From Corynebacterium amycolatum SK46 (GTDB taxonomy: Bacteria; Actinomycetota; Actinomycetes; Mycobacteriales; Mycobacteriaceae), in assembly GCF_000173655.1 (NCBI RefSeq), contig NZ_ABZU01000008.1, positions 50,759-114,758 of the forward strand: a DNA stretch of 64,000 nucleotides, given 5' to 3'. The position numbers were made by a program, and so were the translations under genes. A model generated the notes under the pieces. The model did no database searches. It was not told the origin of the DNA and saw only the letters and a list, made by a program, of their open reading frames with translations. The first letter of the stretch is position 1. Every line of letters begins with the position of its first letter. Positions 45,751 through 52,757 of this stretch are shown here, piece by piece.

Positions 45751-45790
45751 AAAGTGTGCCCACCGGCTATCCGCCGCGTGGGCACACTTT
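45751..45790. terminator. Bidirectional rho-independent terminator
   Basis: A perfect 13-bp stem (45751-45763 with 45778-45790, arms AAAGTGTGCCCAC and its complement) has a 14-nt loop. It is followed by T residues on the plus strand and matched by A residues on the left. It separates the convergent acyl-CoA ligase and SDR genes and should work both ways. Confidence 0.9.
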
Positions 45791-45818
45791 TTGCTTATCT
45801 TCGCTACCTTTTACACGG

Positions 45819-46550
45819 CTATTTGCGCGGGCGCACCTGGATTTCATCCACGTTGGCATCCGCTCCGGTATCAACGGCCAGGCGTACTGCGGCTGCAATC
45901 GATTCCGGCCGCATGAACTGCGTGCCGTCGTAACGCCAATCCGCATCATCGCGGTGCCAATTCGACTGCAGGTGAACCTGCATATCGGTGTCGACGCGCC
46001 CGGGGTGCACGGAGCTGACTCGTACCGCGCCACGCTCTTCCTCACGCAGCGCATCGGTGAAGGCCCGTAGCGCAAACTTCGAGGCCGCATACGGTGAAGT
46101 ACCAGCTGAAGCGCGGAATCCCGAGCCCGAGTTGATGGTCACCAGCGTGCCCTCCGCCTTGCGCAGCGCCGGCAGCAGCTGGCGGGTCAGGTCGGCGACG
46201 GCGACGACGTTGATGTCCATAATCCGCGACCAGTCCGCACGCGAAACCTCCGCCACGTCCCCATCGACGTACACACCCGCCGAGTGCACGAGCACATCCA
46301 GCCCGCGCCCACCGAGCGCCTCCAACAGCTTTGCCACTTCCGCGTTTACGGCGTCGACATCACCCAGGTCAGCAACGAATACGCTTGCCGACGGCAACTG
46401 CGATGCCACCTTCTCAGCAGACTCAACACTGGTAGCGCCCACAATGACGTGGTGATCACGGGAGAGATCCTTGGCGACCGCCAGGCCGATACCACGGCTT
46501 GCGCCCGTGACCAGGGCAATCTTGGTGTCAGCGGCAATATCGATGCTCAT
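45819..46550 (-). CDS. Short-chain dehydrogenase/reductase
   Basis: NAD(P)-dependent oxidoreductase of 243 residues. The cofactor site is VTGASRGIGLAVAKDL. The catalytic residues are Ser in TINSGSGF and Tyr/Lys in YAASKFALRAF, with VHPGRVDTDM following. The substrate is unknown. It lies 24 bp after a second SDR on the same strand, so the two are probably co-transcribed. Confidence 0.9.
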   Translation of the reverse strand: MSIDIAADTKIALVTGASRGIGLAVAKDLSRDHHVIVGATSVESAEKVASQLPSASVFVADLGDVDAVNAEVAKLLEALGGRGLDVLVHSAGVYVDGDVAEVSRADWSRIMDINVVAVADLTRQLLPALRKAEGTLVTINSGSGFRASAGTSPYAASKFALRAFTDALREEERGAVRVSSVHPGRVDTDMQVHLQSNWHRDDADWRYDGTQFMRPESIAAAVRLAVDTGADANVDEIQVRPRK

Positions 46551-46574
46551 ATACGGCTCCTCTATGTAGTCGGT

Positions 46575-47336
46575 TTACTTCTTTGGCTTCGCGCCGCCCA
46601 CCTGGTCGATGGGGGTCACCTGCAGGAAGTCGATGTTGACGCGATTCGGGCGGGTGGCCGCGAACACAATGATGTCGGCAACATCGTCGGCGGTCAGCGA
46701 CTCAACGCCGTCGTAGACCGCTGCGGCCTTCGTCTCGTCGCCGTCGAAACGCACGAGTGAGAAGTCGGTGTGGACGCGCCCCGGATCGATTTCAGTGACG
46801 CGCACGCCATCGACAGCAACCTCTTGACGCAGGACTTCCACCAGGGCGCGCTCAGCGTGCTTGGCGGCGTTGTAGCCGGCACCGCCGGTGTAGACCTGGC
46901 GACCGGCAATCGAGCCGACGGTGAGCACAATGCCGCTGGTGGTCTTCAGTGCGGGCAGCAGTGCGCGGGTGACGCGCAGGGTGCCCAGCACGTTGACGTC
47001 GTACATCCAGCGCCACTTTTCCTCGACAGCACCTTCGACCGACTCCATGCCCCAGGCGCCACCGGCGTTGTTTACCAACACGTCGACGCGCGGTTCGGCC
47101 TTAGCCAGCGCCGCCACATCGTCGTCGGAGGTGACGTCGACTTTGTAGACCGTCGCTTCACCACCGGCAGCGCGGATCTCCTCCGCGACAGCCTCGAGCT
47201 TGTCCTCGCGGCGGGCTCCCAGCACAACGCGGTAACCCTCAGCTGCGAACTGCTTGGCAGTGGCTGCACCAATACCGGAAGAAGCACCGGTAACTACAGC
47301 TACTTTCTTGCCATTAGTTGAAGTTTCAGATGTCAT
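46575..47336 (-). CDS. Short-chain dehydrogenase/reductase (YdfG-like)
   Basis: Oxidoreductase of 253 residues. The cofactor motif is VTGASSGIGAATAKQFAAEG, and ARRED after the second strand suggests NADPH preference. The active site is Ser in VGSIAGRQV and Tyr/Lys in YNAAKHAERALVE. EIDPGRVHTDFS and a C-terminal NRVNIDFLQVTPIDQ are like YdfG, which reduces 3-hydroxy acids such as serine. It is the first gene of an SDR pair and diverges from the 2,4-dienoyl-CoA reductase. Confidence 0.9.
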   Translation of the reverse strand: MTSETSTNGKKVAVVTGASSGIGAATAKQFAAEGYRVVLGARREDKLEAVAEEIRAAGGEATVYKVDVTSDDDVAALAKAEPRVDVLVNNAGGAWGMESVEGAVEEKWRWMYDVNVLGTLRVTRALLPALKTTSGIVLTVGSIAGRQVYTGGAGYNAAKHAERALVEVLRQEVAVDGVRVTEIDPGRVHTDFSLVRFDGDETKAAAVYDGVESLTADDVADIIVFAATRPNRVNIDFLQVTPIDQVGGAKPKK

Positions 47337-47433
47337 GAGGGCTCAACTCCTTGCTACATGCGTCTACTGATATCCCCGACTGTAGTCATAGGACACCCTC
47401 CTGCGCCGGAGACTCCGTAAGCTTCACACCTGA

Positions 47434-47449
47434 TGTTCCACGTGAAACG
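47434..47449. promoter_or_regulatory. parS-like 16-mer (possible ParB centromere site)
   Basis: TGTTCCACGTGAAACG matches 14 of 16 positions of the conserved bacterial parS sequence TGTTTCACGTGAAACA, including the central CACGTG. It lies in the 183-bp region between two divergent genes, not within a coding sequence. In corynebacteria parS sites cluster near oriC, and I recall the emb and gltBD genes lying in the origin-proximal part of the C. glutamicum chromosome. The two mismatches leave it uncertain. Confidence 0.5.
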
Positions 47450-47507
47450 TATATAAAACTGTGCAGGAATTTTTCCGATTCACCGCATGCACAGCCGCTA
47501 AAACCGC

Positions 47508-47513
47508 GATACT
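47508..47513 (+). promoter_or_regulatory. Candidate -10 for leaderless 2,4-dienoyl-CoA reductase transcription
   Basis: GATACT ends 6 nt before the ATG at 47520, and no ribosome-binding site is seen. This fits a transcript that begins at the start codon, which is common in actinobacteria. Inference only. Confidence 0.35.
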
Positions 47514-47519
47514 GGTTGC

Positions 47520-49580
47520 ATGTCTGACCAGCCTCACTTCCCACATCTTCTCTCCCCTCTCGACGTCGGCCCTCTAACTCTGCGCAATCGCATCATCATG
47601 GGTTCAATGCACTCCGGTCTGGAAGATCGCACCCGTGATATCCCCAAGCTGGCTGCCTACCTGGGTCGTCGCGCCGAAGGTGGCGTGGGACTCATCGTCA
47701 CCGGCGGTTATGCTCCCAACATCGAGGGTTGGCTGACTCCGGCCGGTTCGATGATGGCGTCGAAGCGCATGGCGGACAATCACCGCCGCGTTACTGACCT
47801 CGTGCACTCCCACGGCAGCCACATCGTGCTGCAGGTGCTACACGCCGGTCGTTACAGCTACAGCCCGCTGGCTCGCTCTGCCAATACCGGCCAGTCACCG
47901 ATTAGCCCGTTTAAGGCTCACCGCCTCACTGGCTTTGATGTCTCACGCACTATCGGCGCTTATGTCCGCGCCGCGAAGCTCGCGAAACGTGCTGGTTACG
48001 ACGGCATCGAAGTTATGGGCTCCGAGGGTTACCTGCTCAACCAGTTCCTGGCCGAGCGCACCAACCACCGCTCGGACAACTGGGGTGGCAGCGCCGAGGC
48101 TCGCATGCGCCTGCCCATCGAAATTGTCCGCCGCATTCGCGCCGAAGTGGGCGAGGACTTCCTGCTGCAGTACCGCATTTCGCTGCTTGACCTGGTGGAA
48201 GACGGCCAGACCTGGTCCGAGACCACTGAACTCGCGCAGCGTCTGGTCGAGGCTGGCGTCGATGTCTTCAACACCGGTATCGGCTGGCACGAAGCACGCG
48301 TCCCCACCATCGTTACGTCCGTGCCGCGCGCCGCATTCACGGATCTGACGGGTCGTCTCCGTTCGCTTGTCGACGTCCCGGTCGCAGCCTCCAACCGAAT
48401 CAATCGCCCTGAGGTTGCGGAGAAGATCCTCGCCGACGGCAATGCGGACCTGATTTCCATGGCCCGCCCACTGCTGGCCGACCCGGACTTCGCCATCAAG
48501 GCGGGCGATGGTCGAGCTGACCAGATCAACACCTGTATCGCCTGTAACCAGGCCTGCCTGGACCACACCTTCGCGGCCAAGCGCTCCACCTGTTTGGTCA
48601 ACCCGAAGGCTGCTTACGAGACCGAGCTGGTATCCGTGCCGGTTGCGAAGGACAAGGCCAAGCGCGTCGCCGTCATCGGCGCTGGTGTGGCCGGACTCGC
48701 TTTCGCGGAAGCCGCAGCTCAGCGCGGCCACCACCCGGAGATTTTCGAGGCCGCCGACCAGATTGGTGGCCAGTTCAACCTCGCCGCACAGATTCCGGGC
48801 AAGGAGGACTACGGCGAGACGCTGAAGTACTTCTCCCGTCGCCTGGAGGTGCTCGAAGTTCCGGTTCACCTGAACACGCGTGCCGACGTCGACGAGCTCA
48901 AGACCAAGTTCGACCACGTGATTGTGGCCACGGGTGTCACCCCGCGTATCCCGGGCATTGACGGTATCGACCACGAGAAGGTCATTCGTTACGACGAGCT
49001 GCTCTCGGGTGCGAAGCAGGCCGGTAACAAGGTGGCCGTCATCGGCGCTGGCGGTATCGGTGTGGATGTGTGTGAGTACCTCACCCGCAAGCCGAACCAG
49101 ACCATCGAGGCCTGGAAGGACGCCTGGGGTGTCGGTGACCCTGCGGAGTTCCGCGCGGGTCTGACCAAACCGGGCACGGTCTCTGGCGCGGCTGAGGAGT
49201 TTGAGGTCGAACGCGAGGTGCACCTGCTGCAGCGCAAGACCTCCCGCATCGGTAAGGGCCTGGGCAAGACCACTGGTTGGGTTCACCGTGCGGAGATTAA
49301 GAAGGCCGGTGTCAAGCAGTACACCGGCGTCACTTACAACCGTATCGATGACGAGGGCCTGCACATCACCATCGATGAAAAGCCACAGGTCATCGCGGTC
49401 GATAACGTGATTGTCTGTACTGGTCAGGTATCCAATCTGGACTGCCTGGGCGGCAAGGATCGCGAGAGCGTCACCGGCGATAACTCCAATGTCACCATCA
49501 TTGGCGGCGCGGACGTGGCCGCTGAGCTGGACGCAAAGCGTGCCATCCGCCAGGCTGTAGAGGTCGCGCTCGCACTGTAG
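47520..49580 (+). CDS. fadH: NADPH-dependent 2,4-dienoyl-CoA reductase (FadH-like)
   Basis: Enzyme of 686 residues, near the usual 670, used in beta-oxidation of unsaturated fatty acids. The N-terminal TIM barrel belongs to the old-yellow-enzyme family (LRNRIIMGSMHSGLED, GYDGIEVMGSEGYLLNQFL). The 4Fe-4S Cys set is CIACNQACLDHTFAAKRSTC. The FAD site is AVIGAGVAGLAFAEAAAQRG, and the NADPH site is AVIGAGGIGVDVCEYL. The upstream acyl-CoA ligase supports a fatty-acid role. Related barrel-flavin enzymes act on other enones, so the substrate is not certain. Confidence 0.9.
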   Translation: MSDQPHFPHLLSPLDVGPLTLRNRIIMGSMHSGLEDRTRDIPKLAAYLGRRAEGGVGLIVTGGYAPNIEGWLTPAGSMMASKRMADNHRRVTDLVHSHGSHIVLQVLHAGRYSYSPLARSANTGQSPISPFKAHRLTGFDVSRTIGAYVRAAKLAKRAGYDGIEVMGSEGYLLNQFLAERTNHRSDNWGGSAEARMRLPIEIVRRIRAEVGEDFLLQYRISLLDLVEDGQTWSETTELAQRLVEAGVDVFNTGIGWHEARVPTIVTSVPRAAFTDLTGRLRSLVDVPVAASNRINRPEVAEKILADGNADLISMARPLLADPDFAIKAGDGRADQINTCIACNQACLDHTFAAKRSTCLVNPKAAYETELVSVPVAKDKAKRVAVIGAGVAGLAFAEAAAQRGHHPEIFEAADQIGGQFNLAAQIPGKEDYGETLKYFSRRLEVLEVPVHLNTRADVDELKTKFDHVIVATGVTPRIPGIDGIDHEKVIRYDELLSGAKQAGNKVAVIGAGGIGVDVCEYLTRKPNQTIEAWKDAWGVGDPAEFRAGLTKPGTVSGAAEEFEVEREVHLLQRKTSRIGKGLGKTTGWVHRAEIKKAGVKQYTGVTYNRIDDEGLHITIDEKPQVIAVDNVIVCTGQVSNLDCLGGKDRESVTGDNSNVTIIGGADVAAELDAKRAIRQAVEVALAL

Positions 49581-49584
49581 GCTG

Positions 49585-50247
49585 CTACGCCTCGTAGCGG
49601 TCGGTGTAGGCGCGCTGCTCGAACTCGAAACGTCCCGGGTGAGCCGGGAACTCATCCGGGACACCGATGGCCAGCAACAGCGCTACCGCCACATCGGTGT
49701 CACCGGCACCGATTGCTTCCTTGACCTTTTGCTCACTAAAGCCCGTCATCGGGGAGCTAGCCCAGCCAAAGGCGCTGGCAGTGACCATAGCGAAAGAAGC
49801 GGCAATCATGGCGTCGCGGATTGCGAACTCGCGGGACAGACCCTTTTCCTCGCGGGCCTCATGGAAGGAGATCATCGAGGCCTCCCGCTCAGCAGCGGCG
49901 ACTTCGTCCCACAGCCCAGTGGCCTTGTTGGCCTCAACTAGGCGCGGAATACCGCGCTTCCAGCCGGTCGGCTCACCAATAAAGGCAAGTAGCAGCGGCG
50001 CATTGGCAACCTGCTTCTGACCACCGGCAGCTTCCACTACCTGCTGGCGCACCTGAGGGTCCTCGATGCGCACGATTGCGCGGGACTGAATGTTAAAGGC
50101 ACTGGGAGCTTCCAGAGATAGCTCCAGGAGGCGGCGCACGTCAGCGTCGTCAAGCGGTTCGTCAGCATAGACGCGCGTGGCACGACGGTTGCGGATGATG
50201 TTCTCAAATTCGGTGGCGAACTGGTCGCGCGGAGAATGCGAAGTCAT
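49585..50247 (-). CDS. Nitroreductase-family FMN oxidoreductase
   Basis: Protein of 220 residues of the NfsA/NfsB/NfnB type. The FMN-binding N-terminus FENIIRNRRATRVYADEPLDDADVRRLLELSLEAPSAFNIQ and the later AIRDAMIAASFAMVTASAFGWASSPMTGF with VALLLAIGVPDE are family features. It probably reduces nitroaromatics or quinones with NAD(P)H. It is the last gene of a minus-strand set with ogt (3-bp gap) and the alpha/beta hydrolase. Confidence 0.9.
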   Translation of the reverse strand: MTSHSPRDQFATEFENIIRNRRATRVYADEPLDDADVRRLLELSLEAPSAFNIQSRAIVRIEDPQVRQQVVEAAGGQKQVANAPLLLAFIGEPTGWKRGIPRLVEANKATGLWDEVAAAEREASMISFHEAREEKGLSREFAIRDAMIAASFAMVTASAFGWASSPMTGFSEQKVKEAIGAGDTDVAVALLLAIGVPDEFPAHPGRFEFEQRAYTDRYEA

Positions 50248-50250
50248 GCA

Positions 50251-50751
50251 TTAGAGATTAGCGGGTGGCCAGCCTTCGAGTTCGAGCAGCCAGCGCTTCA
50301 TTTCACGGCCTCCGGCATAAGATCCGAAAGACCCCGCTCCCCCACTGGCGGGAACCACGCGGTGACAGGGAATCAGAATACCCAGCGGATTGGTGGCACA
50401 GGCCGAACCGGCAGCTCTGGCGGCACGGGGTGAGCCGGCCATCTCGGCAAGCTCACCGTAAGTTACGACCTGGCCATACGGCACGTCGCGCAGTGCAGTC
50501 AGCGCACGAGCGCGGAAAGAATCCTGGGTGAATATGTCGCAGTCCAGCGGCAGCGCAAACTCACGGCGCTGCCCGGCAAAGTACTCGCGGAACTGCTGCG
50601 CCGCCAGTTCCGCCACCGCCTGCGCTTCGGGGTCGGCAGCGCTGGGGTCGTCGTCAAGCACGGGGCCTAAGAGATTGACTTCGACGACCCCGCGAGCGGA
50701 GGTGGCGATTCCAAGCGCGCCGAAAGGCATTTCTACCTGGGCAATCGCCAT
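50251..50751 (-). CDS. ogt: Methylated-DNA-protein-cysteine S-methyltransferase
   Basis: Suicide DNA-repair protein of 166 residues that moves alkyl groups from O6-alkylguanine to its own cysteine. The acceptor Cys is in LGILIPCHRVVPASG. The DNA-binding helix-turn-helix (VVTYGELAEMAGSPRAARAAGSACATNPL) and the N-terminal ribonuclease-like domain are present. It has a short form without the Ada N-terminal domain. It starts 12 bp after the alpha/beta hydrolase and is followed 3 bp later by the nitroreductase. Confidence 0.95.
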   Translation of the reverse strand: MAIAQVEMPFGALGIATSARGVVEVNLLGPVLDDDPSAADPEAQAVAELAAQQFREYFAGQRREFALPLDCDIFTQDSFRARALTALRDVPYGQVVTYGELAEMAGSPRAARAAGSACATNPLGILIPCHRVVPASGGAGSFGSYAGGREMKRWLLELEGWPPANL

Positions 50752-50763
50752 AAAACCTCCTAC

Positions 50764-51711
50764 TTAGCCCTTGTTGGCCTGGAACCAGGCCAACAGCTCG
50801 TCCCACTCCTTCTCGTGACCGGAGCGGAAGTAACCACCATAGCCCACGCCCTTGCCACCAGCCGGCTGAGCCTGGCGCTTTTCAATCTTTTCCGCAGAGC
50901 TCATCACATTGGTGATTAGGTCTGCCGAGGACTCCTCAGTCCAGTAATCATCCGGAACGCGGATGGACAGGAACGGCTGCGGAGCCTTGGAGAAGCGATT
51001 AGCGAAGTCGAACTCGGAATCGTCGAAGAAGTAGCCTTCCTTGCGAGCCCAGCGAGCCCACTGACGCATGACACCGTTCGGCGGCTCAACAGCCAGGCGC
51101 CACGCCGACGCCGGAATGTGGCCAGTGATGAAACCGCTAATCGGGCCGAGAATGTTGAAGATGAAGAATGCGCGGACCTTGCCCGCCACGGACGGCACCT
51201 TGGAAATACGCATACCGCGGCAGTTGATCAACGCCGCTGCGTCATAGGTGCCCTCGGAGCCGGCGTAGACGATGCCGTGACCGCCAACCGCGTGGCCGAC
51301 AGCAAAGTGCGGTACGTCCGGGTAGGTCTCCTTGGCCCACTCGATTACACCCGGAGTATCCTTGGTGATCCAGTCCGACATCCGGATGTCTTCGTTGTTC
51401 TGGTCAGTCTTCAGAGCGGACTGGCCAATTCCGCGGTAGTCATAGGTGATAACGCCATAGCCCTTTTCTGCCACGGTCTCAGCGAAACGGTGGTAGAAAC
51501 CCTGCGGCACACCAGTACCGGAGTGAACGGTGATGATGCCGTTGGAAATGTTCTCTGGGTTCTCCTTCGGGCGGAACATAGTTCCGCGCAGCAGGACGCG
51601 GTCATTAGCCGGAATAATGATGTCCTGCCGAGGGCACGGCTCCGGCAACTTCGGGCTCTTCGCGGAAAAACGGCTATTCCCAGTGGAAGTGGTTGAGGCT
51701 TCGGAGGTCAT
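50764..51711 (-). CDS. Alpha/beta-hydrolase-fold protein with Ala at the nucleophile position
   Basis: Protein of 315 residues. The core has ITVHSGTGVPQGFYHRFAETVAEKGYGVITYDYRGIGQS and the elbow HFAVGHAVGGHGIVYA. At the usual G-x-S-x-G nucleophile elbow the residues are Gly139-His140-Ala141-Val142-Gly143, with GCG for Ala141. The family normally has Ser there. Without it the protein should lack ordinary serine hydrolase activity. A late His is present in FRSGHEKEWDELLAW. It is the first gene of a small set with ogt and a nitroreductase. A scaffolding or ligand-binding role, or a different nucleophile, is possible. Confidence 0.85.
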   Translation of the reverse strand: MTSEASTTSTGNSRFSAKSPKLPEPCPRQDIIIPANDRVLLRGTMFRPKENPENISNGIITVHSGTGVPQGFYHRFAETVAEKGYGVITYDYRGIGQSALKTDQNNEDIRMSDWITKDTPGVIEWAKETYPDVPHFAVGHAVGGHGIVYAGSEGTYDAAALINCRGMRISKVPSVAGKVRAFFIFNILGPISGFITGHIPASAWRLAVEPPNGVMRQWARWARKEGYFFDDSEFDFANRFSKAPQPFLSIRVPDDYWTEESSADLITNVMSSAEKIEKRQAQPAGGKGVGYGGYFRSGHEKEWDELLAWFQANKG

Positions 51712-51820
51712 TTATGCAGTTCCTTCGAGTGGACTTAAACAGTGCATGATTTTGTATGCACAATCTTAAAGTGTAAGTCTCATCACTTTCAGCGCTTTCG
51801 TGGAATTTGCCTCACGCGCG

Positions 51821-52714
51821 TTACAACTGCACATCCCCATAGGCGCGTTCGTCCTCAATTGGCTCCAGGTGCGAGGAGATATGCACACCTGGGAAGCGTT
51901 CCCGCAGCTCATCTTCCATCGCGCTAAGCACATCGTGGCCATGCTCTACGCTCCACGCGCCCGGCACCAACACATGGAACTCGATGAACTGCTGATGCCC
52001 CGACACTCGAGTGCGGATTTCGTGGACGTCGATGCCGCGACTCCGGTCGCGGTGCGAGGCCAAAATCTCATCTACCGCCACGCGGTCGTCGCCCTCCATG
52101 GCCTTGTCCATCAGGCCGTTACCGGAATCGCGCAGCAGCTTGTAGCCAGCGACCAGGATGTTTACAGCCACGGCCAGCGCGATAATCGGGTCGAGCCACC
52201 ACAGGCCGGTAGCCCACACCAGCGCCACACCTACAAGCACACCAGCGGAGGTCCACACGTCGGTCATAAGATGCTTGCCGTCGGCGGCAAGCGCCACGGA
52301 GTTATGCTGGCGCCCGGCCTTAAGCAGAACCAGCGCCACCACACCATTGATCACCGAGGCAATTACGGTCACGATGAGGCCTAGGCCAATCTGCTCAATC
52401 GGCTGCGGGTTCACCAACCGCTCGATAGAGACATAAATAATGGCCGCCGCCGCCACGAAAATCATGGCACCTTCCAGCCCGGCCGAGAAGTACTCCGCTT
52501 TAGAATGGCCGAACTCATGGTCGCGGTCTGCGGGGCGCGCGATAACCTTGAGCACAATAATTGCGACAATTGCCGCAACCAGATTGACAATCGACTCCGT
52601 CGCGTCGGAAAGCAGGCCCACCGATCCGGTCAGAGTGTAGCCCCAAAACTTCAGCGCGATGGTGACGACCGCCGCCCCCACTGAAAGCCAACCAAAACGA
52701 GATAAATCCTGCAT
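51821..52714 (-). CDS. Cation diffusion facilitator (CDF) metal transporter
   Basis: Membrane exporter of 297 residues for divalent metals such as zinc. About six helices (residues about 6-200) contain the metal-site motifs LLSDATESIVNLVAA and ALAADGKHLMTDVWTSAG, plus DREHEFGHSKAEYFSAG. The C-terminal cytoplasmic ferredoxin-like domain has EFHVLVPGAWSVEHGHDVL. ATG 52714 gives the standard start. An in-frame ATG at 52792 would add 26 unrelated residues. It diverges from hrpB with 43 bp between the starts. Confidence 0.92.
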   Translation of the reverse strand: MQDLSRFGWLSVGAAVVTIALKFWGYTLTGSVGLLSDATESIVNLVAAIVAIIVLKVIARPADRDHEFGHSKAEYFSAGLEGAMIFVAAAAIIYVSIERLVNPQPIEQIGLGLIVTVIASVINGVVALVLLKAGRQHNSVALAADGKHLMTDVWTSAGVLVGVALVWATGLWWLDPIIALAVAVNILVAGYKLLRDSGNGLMDKAMEGDDRVAVDEILASHRDRSRGIDVHEIRTRVSGHQQFIEFHVLVPGAWSVEHGHDVLSAMEDELRERFPGVHISSHLEPIEDERAYGDVQL

Positions 52715-52757
52715 ATGCAGGAACTTTACCCGCCTCCCCGGAGTCACTACCAGTTCT

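Noticed and set aside
44513..45763. 416-codon open frame opposite the acyl-CoA ligase
   Set aside because: It lies fully against a gene with complete adenylation motifs and shows no recognisable protein family. It is a codon-bias shadow.
47943..49664. Long open frame of 573 codons on the minus strand opposite the 2,4-dienoyl-CoA reductase
   Set aside because: It is an antisense shadow of a GC-rich coding sequence. The plus-strand frame carries all FMN, FAD and iron-sulphur motifs, and the minus frame has no family features.
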